Assembly: GCF_040126305.1 (NCBI RefSeq)
Contig: NZ_CP149512.1
Span: 372,001 to 436,000, forward strand
Reading direction: 5' to 3'
From: Pararhizobium sp. A13
GTDB taxonomy: Bacteria > Pseudomonadota > Alphaproteobacteria > Rhizobiales > Rhizobiaceae
Length of the DNA: 64,000 nt
Position 1 is the first letter of the stretch. Every line of letters begins with the position of its first letter. The notes under the pieces were generated by a model. That model made no database searches. It saw only the letters and a program-made list of their open reading frames with translations, and was not told where the DNA came from. Made by a program: the position numbers and the translations under genes. Positions 8,218-17,082 of this stretch are shown here, piece by piece.

Positions 8218-9042
8218 ATGGACGATAGAAGAACAGCGTTTCGTCAGTTGCATGAGGAGCCGGGAGCATTCATCATTCCGAACCCTTGGGATATCGGAAC
8301 CGCGCGGATACTTGCAGCGTTGGGCTTTCGAGCGTTGGCAACAACGAGCGCCGGCATGGCATTTTCATACGGTGTTGCCGAGGGACAAACGTCTCGCGAG
8401 GATACTTTGAATCATTGCCGTGCTCTAGTATCGGCAACTCCCCTCCCAGTTTCGGCCGATCTCGAAAAGGGATTCGGGGATAGCCCGGAGAGTTCAGCCC
8501 AAACCATTCGCGCCGCCGCTGATTTGGGTCTTGCCGGTTGCTCACTCGAAGACCACACGGGCAACCCCGAGGAACCGATCTACGATTTCTCCTTTGCCGT
8601 TGAGCGCATCCAGGCGGCCGCGGAGGCTAGGTCAGCCCTTTCTCATGATTTTGTTCTCACGGCCCGGTGCGAGAATTTCATGTGGGGGCGTCCCAACCTG
8701 GACGATACTATCAAGCGTCTTCAGGCTTTCGAAGCGGCTGGCGCTGACGTGCTGTACGCACCAGGTCTCAAGGACTTGGACACGATCCGCCTTGTCTGCG
8801 AGTCCGTATCGAAACCGGTCAACATCGTCATGGGCCTTCCGGGAACGACATTCAGCGTTGCGGAACTGGCGTCTGTCGGGGTCAAAAGGATCAGCGTCGG
8901 TTCAGCGCTGGCGCGTCTCGCCTACGGGGCGTTTGCAAACGCCGCACGGGAGATGGTCGCGAGCGGGACGTTTGAGTTCGCGCAGCAGGCCATGGGGTTT
9001 GCCGAACTTGAGGGCTTTTTCACCGGCGTTGCCAAGCCGTGA
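8218..9042 (+). CDS. Isocitrate lyase / phosphoenolpyruvate mutase family enzyme
   Basis: 274-residue TIM-barrel enzyme of the PEP mutase/isocitrate lyase superfamily, the oxaloacetase/methylisocitrate-lyase-like branch. Recognisable blocks are IPNPWDIGTARIL, TTSAGMAFSYG, LPVSADLEKGFGD, LAGCSLEDHTG, LTARCENFMWG and GADVLYAPGL. Family members make or break C-C or P-C bonds next to a carboxylate and use Mg2+; the exact substrate is unknown. The start at 8218 is fixed by AGGAGGGG. It converges with the DMT exporter at 9058-9999. Confidence 0.85.
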   Translation: MDDRRTAFRQLHEEPGAFIIPNPWDIGTARILAALGFRALATTSAGMAFSYGVAEGQTSREDTLNHCRALVSATPLPVSADLEKGFGDSPESSAQTIRAAADLGLAGCSLEDHTGNPEEPIYDFSFAVERIQAAAEARSALSHDFVLTARCENFMWGRPNLDDTIKRLQAFEAAGADVLYAPGLKDLDTIRLVCESVSKPVNIVMGLPGTTFSVAELASVGVKRISVGSALARLAYGAFANAAREMVASGTFEFAQQAMGFAELEGFFTGVAKP

Positions 9043-9057
9043 CGTGTCGTGTTCAAA

Positions 9058-9999
9058 TTATGCGACCGACTTTTGCGACAATTGTACTGATGATTGTGGC
9101 TTACCGAAAACCGCAATGGCGGAACAGACGCCAGCGAACTGCAAGGTCGCTCCGGTCGCCTCGGCGACGGTCGGCCATCTCCCCTCGAACATAAAGCCGT
9201 AGACGAGGCCGAAGATCGTTTCTGCAACGATGAGCTGGGCAGAGAGAGCCAGAGGCAGTCGCCGCGAGGCGACGACCCAGCACCAGGTCGCAAACCATGA
9301 TCCCGCCAATCCCATCACCAGTGCCCATCCGATAAAGCGGCACAGGTCTGGTGACGCAATCGTGGCCGATGATCCGAAGGATGTCAGCGGCAACAGGAAA
9401 AGGCTTCCGAGGGCCGCACCGATCCCTTGAAGACCAGTCCATTGTAATCCGTCAGGCGCATCGGCCGACCGCATGACGGCGGCGTTCACCATCCCGTAGA
9501 TGATCCATATCGTCAGCGCGACGGTGCTCGCGAGGATGCCGAGCAGGACCGACCTCATTCCGGAGACATCGGTCGCGCCGATCGTCGCGATGTTTACCAC
9601 CGCCACCCCGACCCCTATCAACAGAAGCGGAAGCGCGAGGGCTTGCCACGGTGCGGAACGATCACGAAGGTTGGCGATGATCGCTAGGAAAACGGGCATC
9701 GTGCCGATGATGACCGGCGGGATCGCAGCTCCTGCGAGCTGCACGGCGAGAGCCGCACTGACGAAATAACCCACATATCCAGCACCGCCGAGAAGCAGAC
9801 CGATCACGAGCCGGTCGAGCGAAATCCCGGTCGGGCGAAATCGCCGGTCGAACATCAGGACAGCACAGGCAAGGCCGAAGATGCCATAGCGGGCGACGGT
9901 TAAATCCCATGCCGTAAACGGCACGACGGCGCGGGGCGCAACGAAGGTCAGGCCCCACAAGGCGCAAGTGGTGAGTCCGGCTATGATCCCGATCGGCAT
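9058..9999 (-). CDS. DMT-superfamily (EamA) transporter
   Basis: 313-residue inner-membrane protein with about ten hydrophobic segments, built from two EamA halves. It starts MPIGIIAGLTTCALWGLTFV, the usual first helix, and the second half is marked by PLALSAQLIVAETIFGLVYG. Members export amino acids, metabolites or drugs. The start at 9999 is chosen for GGGAG just upstream. It is divergent from an Lrp/AsnC regulator 86 bp away, a classic pairing for amino-acid exporters, so an amino-acid-related substrate is likely but not shown. Confidence 0.85.
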   Translation of the reverse strand: MPIGIIAGLTTCALWGLTFVAPRAVVPFTAWDLTVARYGIFGLACAVLMFDRRFRPTGISLDRLVIGLLLGGAGYVGYFVSAALAVQLAGAAIPPVIIGTMPVFLAIIANLRDRSAPWQALALPLLLIGVGVAVVNIATIGATDVSGMRSVLLGILASTVALTIWIIYGMVNAAVMRSADAPDGLQWTGLQGIGAALGSLFLLPLTSFGSSATIASPDLCRFIGWALVMGLAGSWFATWCWVVASRRLPLALSAQLIVAETIFGLVYGFMFEGRWPTVAEATGATLQFAGVCSAIAVFGKPQSSVQLSQKSVA

Positions 10000-10085
10000 G
10001 CTTGTCTCCCTGTTCGGGCAAGGATGCAATGCGATCTGATCGATTCATATGGAAATTCAGTGGACGTTTTGCTAAGTTGCCTTCC

Positions 10086-10565
10086 ATGTCAAAGGCAAAA
10101 GCGTTTGAAAACCTTCAATCTGGAAATTCAACTCTCGACGAGACGGATGCGCGGATTCTCGGCGCGCTCGATTCCGACGCCCGCTTGTCGATGAGCGAGC
10201 TTGCGCGTCTCGTTGGCATGTCGGCGCCGAGCGTTTCGGAGCGCGTCCGCAGATTGGAATCATCCGGCGTCATTCGCAGCTTCACGATCGATGTCGATAC
10301 CAGAGCGATCGGCTACCAGATAAGGGCCATGGTGCGGATCAGGCCGCTTCCCGGTAAGCTGCATCTTGTTGAGCGGCTGATTCAGGAGCGGCCGGAGTTC
10401 ATCGAATGCGACAAGATCACCGGCGACGATCCCTTTCTTGCCCGCCTGGTCGTCCACTCGATTGAGGAGATGGACGATGTTCTGGAAGCGCTGTCCGAAC
10501 ATGCCGTCACCAGCACGGCCGTGATCAAGGGAACATCGGTCAAAAGGCGCCTGCCGCCTCTGTAG
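10086..10565 (+). CDS. Lrp/AsnC-family transcriptional regulator
   Basis: 159-residue feast/famine regulator. The N-terminal winged HTH has DETDARILGALDSDARLSMS and MSAPSVSERVRRLESSGVI; the C-terminal RAM/AsnC ligand domain runs from about residue 70, with VRIRPLPGKLHLVERLIQ. It binds DNA as a multimer and responds to amino acids. The start at 10086 gives a normal family N-terminus; the frame is open from 10002, so a longer form starting at 10029 is possible. It is divergent from the EamA transporter and probably controls it. Confidence 0.85.
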   Translation: MSKAKAFENLQSGNSTLDETDARILGALDSDARLSMSELARLVGMSAPSVSERVRRLESSGVIRSFTIDVDTRAIGYQIRAMVRIRPLPGKLHLVERLIQERPEFIECDKITGDDPFLARLVVHSIEEMDDVLEALSEHAVTSTAVIKGTSVKRRLPPL

Positions 10566-10788
10566 CAAAATCAGGGCGACGGCTTAGCAACGGACTTCGC
10601 ACCAACCGAGCCTCCGCGCGGCAAGGTCATACTGAGCCACATACTGTTGCCTTCCCGCACCGATCATAACAAATCGCACGGAACTGCCTGCCCACTCCCC
10701 TTTGCCTTGATGTTGGAGTGGACGGCCCCTGAACGGCATCGAAATGTGCCAGAATGAGCTGTTAAGATCTCAATCGAAGGGGCCGCCC

Positions 10789-11826
10789 ATGGACAAGATT
10801 ATTCGTATTGGCATGGATACGTCAAAGCATGTTTTTCAGTTGCATGGCGTGAATGCTGGAGAGAAACCAGTCTTGCGCAAGAAAATGCGACGCAAGGAGA
10901 TGATCGACTTCTTCACGACCTGCCCGCCAACTTTGGTCGCGATCGAGGCCTGTGGTGGTTCGCATCATTGGGCACGGCTGCTCACCTCATTCGGACATGA
11001 GGTAAAAATGATCGCGCCGCAACTTGCCAAGCCCTACGTCAAGCGGAACAAGAACGACGCGGCCGATGCGGAGGGGCTCTGCGAGGCAATGAGCCGCCCA
11101 ACGATGCGGTTTGTTCCCGTTAAGACAGTTGACGAACAAGCGGCACTCATGCTGATCAGCGTCCGTACCCGTCTCATAGCCAACCGCACCCAACTCGCCA
11201 ACGCAATCCGGGGCTACGCCAATGAGTTTGGTGTCTCCGCAGCCAAGGGGCTGGCGCATATCCCTCTGCTGCTTGAAAAGGTACAAGCCGACGGGACTGT
11301 GCCAGAGCTCGCACAGGAATTGTTCATGAGCCAGGCCGAGGAATACGCCCAGCTGGAAAAGAAGATTGCTGATGTGGAGGCCAAGGTAAAGGCATGGCAG
11401 CGTAACGACGAACGCAGCATACGTCTCAACACCATTCCCGGCATTGGCCCAATCGGTTCGGCTCTTTTGATAATGAAGACACCCGCTCCGGAGCTCTTCA
11501 AATCTGGTCGCCAGTTCGCGGCCTGGATAGGGTTGACGCCAAAGGATCACTCGACCGGCGGCAAGCTGCGGCTCGGTGGTATCACGCGAGCCGGCGATGA
11601 AGCTCTGCGGGCCGTCCTGGTGGCTGGAGCAACCGCTGTCATTCATCACGCGCGGCGATCTGGCAAGGCTTCTCGATGGCTGGCGGAACTGCTCAAGCGC
11701 AAGCCGCCTAAACTTGCAGCTGTCGCACTCGCTAACAAGATGGCGCGCGTGGCCTGGAAGCTCATGGTCTCTGGAGAGACATACAGCGCACAATCAGGAC
11801 CAGCTTTGACGGGATGCGTCGCATGA
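10789..11826 (+). CDS. IS110-family transposase, IS1111 group
   Basis: 345-residue transposase. The RuvC-like DEDD residues are visible in RIGMDTSKHVFQLHG, VAIEACGGSHHWA and RNKNDAADAEGLCEA. The Tnp domain shows NTIPGIGPIGSALLI, FAAWIGLTPKDHSTGGK and LGGITRAGDEALRAVLV. The start at 10789 follows AAGGGG. The N-terminal signature and length fit the IS1111 group, in which the non-coding RNA lies downstream of the gene, here the roughly 590-bp stretch after 11826. Unrelated in detail to the IS110-type gene at 3848-4996. Terminal boundaries were not resolved. Confidence 0.92.
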   Translation: MDKIIRIGMDTSKHVFQLHGVNAGEKPVLRKKMRRKEMIDFFTTCPPTLVAIEACGGSHHWARLLTSFGHEVKMIAPQLAKPYVKRNKNDAADAEGLCEAMSRPTMRFVPVKTVDEQAALMLISVRTRLIANRTQLANAIRGYANEFGVSAAKGLAHIPLLLEKVQADGTVPELAQELFMSQAEEYAQLEKKIADVEAKVKAWQRNDERSIRLNTIPGIGPIGSALLIMKTPAPELFKSGRQFAAWIGLTPKDHSTGGKLRLGGITRAGDEALRAVLVAGATAVIHHARRSGKASRWLAELLKRKPPKLAAVALANKMARVAWKLMVSGETYSAQSGPALTGCVA

Positions 11827-12419
11827 AGATTGGGAAGCAAGAACCCGGGACATCCTGATCTTCGCCACGTGTTGGTAATACGACAACTTGCAAGATAATA
11901 GCAGATGGTGTGATCGATCGATCCGGGACACAGGATACCCCGGGGATCCCTTTGGCCCCTCAAGGCCGCCTTGATGTCTGGGACCTGTGTTGCGGAAACC
12001 ATCTTGGCCAGCGTTCATGTGCGAACGCAACAACAGGCCGGACATATGGACGCAAGCGATCAGATCAAATCATCTCAAAATATCTTGCGAGTCGGGGGCC
12101 GTCCACATAAGGGATCAGAACCAACGACCCTGTTGTTACAAAAGCATCCCGTCGAGAATTCCCCATTGGCCGAGATCGACTCGGCCTGGATGGAATGACC
12201 GATTTGGGGCCGAAAGCCGTCGGTCGGCTTCCGGGCTCCGATTTTCGAAAGCAGACCTTGAGCCTGGCGGACGCGTGATCTGACGCGAAGTGGACGTTCG
12301 GTCGCCCTCGGCCGAACGCACGCGCCGACGACCCCCTTCGTAAGTCCGAAATCCTTGGTTTCAGTCCCATCATTTCAGCTATAAGGTGGGAGACATCGCC
12401 CAAAGGGGATTCAAGGCCA
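11827..12419. other. Non-coding 3' region of the IS1111-type element plus intergenic DNA
   Basis: About 590 bases without a convincing gene. The first 150-250 bases are expected to be the right end of the insertion sequence and to encode its guide (bridge/seeker) RNA, by analogy with the group. The rest lies upstream of the DUF938 gene and shows only scattered short frames. Confidence 0.45.
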
Positions 12420-13091
12420 ATGCCCCCAGAGAAGAAGGACCGTTCGCCTGTTGCGCTGGAACAGCGCGACATAAGCGCCGACCAGCGCATGTTCTCACCT
12501 TCCGTTGCGCGAAATTCGGCGCCGATCCTCGCGGTCCTAAAACGTGTCCTTCCAACACGTGGCGCCGTGCTGGAGATTGGATGCGGGACCGGCGAGCACG
12601 CCGTGTGTTTTGCGGGAGCAATGCCCAACCTCACCTGGCAGCCGAGCGATCCGGATGCCGACGCCCGCACCAGCACGTCTAGCTGGATCAAATTCGCAGG
12701 GCTGAAGAATGTGCTGGCACCGCGGGATATTGATGTGTGCTCAGGACAATGGGGCGTCGAACAAACGGGGCATTTTGACGCCATCGTGTCGATCAATATG
12801 ATCCATATCGCGCCATGGGCGGCAAGCTTAGGATTGTTCGCAGGAGCTGGCCGTTTGCTTCACGCTGGTGGGCTTCTTCTTCTCTACGGCCCATTCATGC
12901 GCGACGGGGCACACAACGCCCCCTCGAACGCAGCTTTCGACGCGGCTCTAAAGGAGCGCAACCCATCCTGGGGTGTGCGTGATATCGCTGATCTTGAACA
13001 AGTGGGTGAGGCCGCTGGACTTAATCTCCGCGAGACGATCGAGATGCCTACCAACAATATGTTGCTGGTCTTCTCCAGCGGTAGTGCCTGA
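12420..13091 (+). CDS. DUF938 family SAM-dependent methyltransferase
   Basis: 223-residue class I methyltransferase-like protein of the DUF938 family. The SAM-binding motif is AVLEIGCGTGEHAVCFAGAM (about residues 49-68), followed by WQPSDPDADA, the acidic end of the second strand, and DAIVSINMIHIAPW as motif III. The N-terminal RMFSPSVARNSAPIL is a DUF938 signature. Substrates are unknown; genomes often carry one copy. It lies alone between the IS element and the sulfite-oxidase-like gene, transcribed in the same direction as the latter. Confidence 0.88.
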   Translation: MPPEKKDRSPVALEQRDISADQRMFSPSVARNSAPILAVLKRVLPTRGAVLEIGCGTGEHAVCFAGAMPNLTWQPSDPDADARTSTSSWIKFAGLKNVLAPRDIDVCSGQWGVEQTGHFDAIVSINMIHIAPWAASLGLFAGAGRLLHAGGLLLLYGPFMRDGAHNAPSNAAFDAALKERNPSWGVRDIADLEQVGEAAGLNLRETIEMPTNNMLLVFSSGSA

Positions 13092-13189
13092 ACGACAAGC
13101 GGGCGCGAAAGAGACGTGGGCCTATAGCAGCATTCGGGCGCTTTGCTGCCGTTCGAGGTCGATCCGAGGAACGTGCGGTATGTGCTAGA

Positions 13190-14410
13190 ATGCGGCCGAA
13201 GGCGGAACGCGACAGACGCACTGCGAGGGGCGGTGTGATCGAACCGGAATTCGCGCGACCGAGTGCCAACGTTGTGCTCTTGGAAGGGGAGACGAGGACT
13301 ATGCCGACACCAGAGCAACCCAGTCTAATAGTTCGACAGAAATCCCCACAGAACACCGAGTTTCCGTTTGCGTCGCTCTCCGATTGGCTGATCCCAACCG
13401 AGCTGTTCTTCGTGCGAAACCATTTCCCCTCGCCGGACCTCGATGCGCGAGACTGGAGATTGCGCGTTGGCGGGGCGGTGGAGCGGCCGATCGAACTTGA
13501 CCTCGACAGCATTAAGGCGATGCGGAGCACGACTTTCACCGCCGTCGTCGAGTGCGCAGGGAACGGCCGCGTCTACTATGTGCCACCGAAGGAGGGGTTG
13601 CAGTGGCAGAACGGAGCCGTCGGCAATGCTGCGTGGACAGGTGTTCTTCTGCGCGAGATTTTAGAAATGGCGGGCGTTAAGCGAACCGCACGTGAGGTTC
13701 TGCTCGTAGGCGCAGACAGCGGCGTCGTCGACACGAACAGGAAAACGGCTTCTCCCGGCCCCATCGCTTTTGCGCGCAGTTTACCGCTTGAGAAGGCCAT
13801 CGCTCACAGCACGATCCTTGCCTATTCGATGAACGAGGAGCCGTTGACGCGCGATCACGGCTACCCGCTACGCGCGGTCGTGGGTGGCTGGTTCGGCATG
13901 GCTTGGGTCAAGTGGATCACACATATTACGGTTGTGGAACAACCGTTCCTTGGCTACTGGCAGGCGCGCGACTATTTCCGTTGGGAGCGCAGCCTCGGGG
14001 AACCCAGGCTGGTCCCCCTCGCGGAGATGGAGGTCAAAGCGCAGATCGCGCGTCCCGTGCAGGGGGCGCGTCTCATCGCCGGCCAACCGTATCGGATTTT
14101 CGGAGCCGCCTGGAGCGGAGAGGCTGTTATCCGGCAGGTGCAGGTCTGCACCGGAGATGGTAGGGGCTGGCGCGAGGGAAGGCTCCTCGAAACAGAACGT
14201 CCCTTTGCATGGCGCTTGTGGGAGTACATGTGGACCCCTGAAGAAGTGGGGCGATATATACTGCGATGTCGCGCGATCGATGGGGCGGGGTGCGTGCAGC
14301 CCGACCTCCAGCGTTCCGACTGCGAGAGCTACGCGGCCAATTGGATCGTTCCGGTGGAGGTTACGGTCGTTCCCGAGCCACAGACGTACGAGGAGGAATT
14401 CGTGATCTAA
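13190..14410 (+). CDS. Sulfite oxidase-like molybdopterin oxidoreductase
   Basis: 406-residue protein with an oxidoreductase molybdopterin domain (about residues 60-255) and a C-terminal Mo-co dimerization domain (about 265-390). The molybdenum-ligand Cys is Cys122 in TAVVECAGNGR. Other family blocks are NEEPLTRDHGYPLRAVVGGW and VKWITHITV. No signal peptide is visible, so a cytoplasmic or unsecreted enzyme is likely. The family oxidizes sulfite or reduces related oxo compounds; the electron acceptor is not encoded next to it. An ATG at 13301 has a better ribosome site than 13190, but the intervening codons look coding, so the longer form is given. Confidence 0.85.
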   Translation: MRPKAERDRRTARGGVIEPEFARPSANVVLLEGETRTMPTPEQPSLIVRQKSPQNTEFPFASLSDWLIPTELFFVRNHFPSPDLDARDWRLRVGGAVERPIELDLDSIKAMRSTTFTAVVECAGNGRVYYVPPKEGLQWQNGAVGNAAWTGVLLREILEMAGVKRTAREVLLVGADSGVVDTNRKTASPGPIAFARSLPLEKAIAHSTILAYSMNEEPLTRDHGYPLRAVVGGWFGMAWVKWITHITVVEQPFLGYWQARDYFRWERSLGEPRLVPLAEMEVKAQIARPVQGARLIAGQPYRIFGAAWSGEAVIRQVQVCTGDGRGWREGRLLETERPFAWRLWEYMWTPEEVGRYILRCRAIDGAGCVQPDLQRSDCESYAANWIVPVEVTVVPEPQTYEEEFVI

Positions 14411-14539
14411 TCACCCGCATGGGGCGGAATGGCGGCTTGGCGCAACTGCGACCCGCGTTGTCACTGCGTCATGTCCGTTTTGCAGCAACGGCGGCCGGTG
14501 GCTCGATGACCACGATGAGGGCGCCTTGCCGTCTGGAGC

Positions 14540-15724
14540 CTACGCTGCCACGGCCTTCGGGGCCTTTACCGTTGCGAAAAGCGGCGATGCGAGAAGATAA
14601 AGTGCTGCACCCACCAGCCATATCGTGCCGATCCAGATGCTTTTGGTCGAAAAGAACACTGCAGTGGTCAGCACCGGCCCCACTATGCCTGCCAGGCTCA
14701 TCAGGCTGGCCAGCACACCCTGCAACTGGCCCTGCTGGTCATCGCTCACGCGGCTGGTCACCAGCGATTGCAGCGCCGGCATGGCAACGCCGCCCAATGC
14801 AAACAGAGGCGCTACCGCGTAACCCATCCAGCTCTGGTTGGCGAAGGCCATCAGCACATATGCCAGCATGTCGAAGGCAATGCCGATCATCAACGTGCCC
14901 AGGTCACCAAAGCGGCGCGACAGCGGTCCGACGAGAAAGGCCTGCGCCAGGGCGCCGCTGATGCCGAAAGCCGACAGTGACAGGCCCATATGCACCGAAT
15001 CCCAACCGAACCGTTCGGCGCCATAGAGCACCCAGATTGTTCCCGGTATGGCTGCCACCAGACCGAATACGACAGAGACGGTTACAAGTGGTAGGAGCGG
15101 CTTGAAATTCCAAAGCCACACCAATGGCGCCAGCGGATTGAGTTCCTTGAACGCGAACTTGCCCGGACTAGCCTTTCGACTTTCCGGCAGGACAAACAGC
15201 GCGATGAGCAGGTTGAGGCCATTGAATAGGGCTGCCACAAGAAACGGCGAGCGGAGCCACCAAGCGCCCATGACGCCGCCGATGACGGGACCGATGATAA
15301 AGCCCAGGCTCATCACGGCGCCAACCGTCCCAAACCGCTGCGCACGCTGCTCGGCTGGGGTGATGTCGGTGATGTAGGCGCTTGCCACCGCCATATTGGC
15401 GCTGGTTATCCCCGCCATGGCCCGCCCCACCACGAGCACCCAGCCGAGCGGGGAAAGTGCCATGACGAGGTAATCGAGCAGGGTGCCAGCCAAAGAGAGC
15501 AGCAAAACCGGGCGCCGGCCAAACCGATCACTGAGCGCACCAAGGACCGGCGAGAAGACAAATTGCATGATGGCATAGACCGCCAGCATGATCCCATAGA
15601 GCAGTCCGATGTCGCGGCCACCTGTCACCTCGACCAGCAGGTCCGGCAGGATGGGAAAGATCAAGCCTGCGCCAATGGCATCGAGGGCAACGGTTGAAAG
15701 AATAACGATTAGGGCCTTGTTCAT
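14540..15724 (-). CDS. tetA: Tetracycline efflux MFS transporter, Tet(A)/Tet(30) type
   Basis: 394-residue, 12-helix major facilitator antiporter that would export tetracycline-Mg in exchange for protons. The cytoplasmic loop 2-3 motif is seen as GALSDRFGRRPVLLLSL, and the first helix region LSTVALDAIGAGLIFPILPD matches the Tet(A/B/C) subgroup closely. The partner regulator is divergent, with tet-like operators between the two genes. Agrobacterium carries a related native pair, Tet(30), so this may be a resident rhizobial determinant, not recent clinical transfer. Substrate specificity is inferred from family and pairing, not shown. Confidence 0.85.
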   Translation of the reverse strand: MNKALIVILSTVALDAIGAGLIFPILPDLLVEVTGGRDIGLLYGIMLAVYAIMQFVFSPVLGALSDRFGRRPVLLLSLAGTLLDYLVMALSPLGWVLVVGRAMAGITSANMAVASAYITDITPAEQRAQRFGTVGAVMSLGFIIGPVIGGVMGAWWLRSPFLVAALFNGLNLLIALFVLPESRKASPGKFAFKELNPLAPLVWLWNFKPLLPLVTVSVVFGLVAAIPGTIWVLYGAERFGWDSVHMGLSLSAFGISGALAQAFLVGPLSRRFGDLGTLMIGIAFDMLAYVLMAFANQSWMGYAVAPLFALGGVAMPALQSLVTSRVSDDQQGQLQGVLASLMSLAGIVGPVLTTAVFFSTKSIWIGTIWLVGAALYLLASPLFATVKAPKAVAA

Positions 15725-15744
15725 GCTGGGACATCCCGATAAAC

Positions 15745-15793
15745 TTTATCAGTGATAAATTTATCGGTGATAAGCTCCCTTATCGATGATAAG
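15745..15793. promoter_or_regulatory. Three tet-like operators between tetA and tetR
   Basis: Three 15-bp palindromes lie in tandem: TTTATCAGTGATAAA (15745-15759, perfect), TTTATCGGTGATAAG (15760-15774, near-perfect) and CTTATCGATGATAAG (15779-15793, 6-bp arms). All share the ATC-N3-GAT core of tet operators. A TTGACT hexamer reading toward tetA overlaps the third site (15792-15797), so TetR binding should block tetA and probably its own promoter. Confidence 0.8.
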
Positions 15794-15811
15794 TCAAGAG
15801 GTGTTCTATCC

Positions 15812-16459
15812 ATGGCAATCGGACGTGATCGCATTATCGATGAGGCCCTGCTGCTGCTGGACGAGGTGGGCATAGACAAGCTGTCCACCCGCAAGCTTGC
15901 AGAGCGGCTGGGCGTCCAGCAGCCGGCGCTCTACTGGCACTTCCGCAACAAGTCGGAATTGCTCGACGCCATCAATTCCGAGATGCTGCTGCGCTATCAC
16001 AGCGATCGCCTGCCCAAACCCGGACAGGATTGGGTGACGTTCACGCTGGCCAATGCCCGCAGCATTCGTAAGACGCTGCTCACCGTGCGCGATGGCGCGC
16101 GGCTGACCGCAGGCACACGGCCTTCCGTCGCCGAATTTGCCGATGCGGAAAAGGTCTTGCAACTCTATGTCGATACTGGATTTTCGGCAGAGGAGGCGTT
16201 TGGGATCGCCATTTGCGTCACGCGCTATGTGGTCGGTTATGTTCTTGAAGAACAAGGAGAGCGCGAACGGGAACAGATGGACCAAAACGCACCCAATACC
16301 CACTTCGTGGCGGAACTGGCGCCGTTCCCCCTGCTCGCAAAAGCCCTTGAGACTTTCCACAGGGTTGGAACGGTCAACACTGAAGCCGTGTTCGAGAGCG
16401 GGCTAAGTTACCTGCTGGCCGGCATGCAGGAGAAATTGCGGGCGAAACAGGTAGGATAA
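15812..16459 (+). CDS. tetR: TetR-family repressor of tetA
   Basis: 215-residue tetracycline repressor of the classical TetR(A-H)-like class. The N-terminal HTH reads DEALLLLDEVGIDKLSTRKL and GVQQPALYWHFRNKSELLDA (about residues 8-50). The C-terminal part matches the TetR_C drug-binding domain, including DGARLTAGTRPSVAEF and YVVGYVLEEQ. The ATG at 15812 follows AAGAGG; the frame is open from 15752 but that would run through the operators. It is divergent from tetA with three operators between, so drug-relieved repression of both genes is expected. Confidence 0.9.
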   Translation: MAIGRDRIIDEALLLLDEVGIDKLSTRKLAERLGVQQPALYWHFRNKSELLDAINSEMLLRYHSDRLPKPGQDWVTFTLANARSIRKTLLTVRDGARLTAGTRPSVAEFADAEKVLQLYVDTGFSAEEAFGIAICVTRYVVGYVLEEQGEREREQMDQNAPNTHFVAELAPFPLLAKALETFHRVGTVNTEAVFESGLSYLLAGMQEKLRAKQVG

Positions 16460-16554
16460 CCCGGAAACGCTCAGACTAGCGTACTACCGCGTCCACCGCA
16501 GCACATTATAGGCCGCCGCTACGTTTCAAGAGAATGACAGCTTTCTTGCGTCAC

Positions 16555-16872
16555 TCAGCTCACCCAGAACGTCTGAAATGACGGCGCAAAGCAGAGGAAA
16601 ATATCCAGCGCAGCATAGCCCGTCTCCGGCCACGTGTGGATGCTGATATGCGATTCGGCCAGCAGCGCGACGCCGGTCACACCACCGCCGGTGCCAAACT
16701 GATGCAAACGAGTGTCCAGCACCGTCGCGCCGCAAGCCAATGCCGCTTCCCGCATCGCCCCATCGATAAAGCTGGCGTCGTCTAGTCGTTGCGCGCCCCA
16801 AAAATCGAGCAGGATGTGCGTCCCAGGCGGATAGTCCGTAGGCTCCAACACCTCGGATGTTTCGGGTGGCAT
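16555..16872 (-). CDS. speD: S-adenosylmethionine decarboxylase proenzyme, short or truncated
   Basis: 105-residue class 1B AdoMet decarboxylase, a pyruvoyl enzyme supplying aminopropyl groups for spermidine. The self-cleavage site is intact: Ser74 in LAESHISIHTWPE, followed by GYAALDIFLC with the catalytic-type Cys94. The next residues, FAPSFQTFWVS and stop, do not match the roughly 20-30-residue tail usual in the family (normally CG followed by a helix). The last segment may be frameshifted or truncated, though the proenzyme core remains. The ATG at 16872 follows ACGGAGA; a longer frame to 16944 is open. No spermidine synthase gene is adjacent. Confidence 0.75.
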   Translation of the reverse strand: MPPETSEVLEPTDYPPGTHILLDFWGAQRLDDASFIDGAMREAALACGATVLDTRLHQFGTGGGVTGVALLAESHISIHTWPETGYAALDIFLCFAPSFQTFWVS

Positions 16873-17082
16873 GCGGTCTCCGTGATTCGATGGCAAGTGC
16901 TGATCGCTGTTGGCTAGAGCAAACGCGCACCGATTGGTAGTCACCCGCCTGCCGTGATGCCCTTGGTGGCTCCAAGGCGCAGCATTAGGCTGCCATAGCG
17001 GCAGTTGGCAGGCGTGGAGGTCTTGGCTTTGTCAACCTTCTGAGAGTTGCGACGAGCGGGCGTTCGTCGCATGACCGAGAGA

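Noticed and set aside
12065..12796. 243-codon minus-strand frame opposite the DUF938 methyltransferase
   Set aside because: It lies antisense to a clearly recognised methyltransferase and has no family features.
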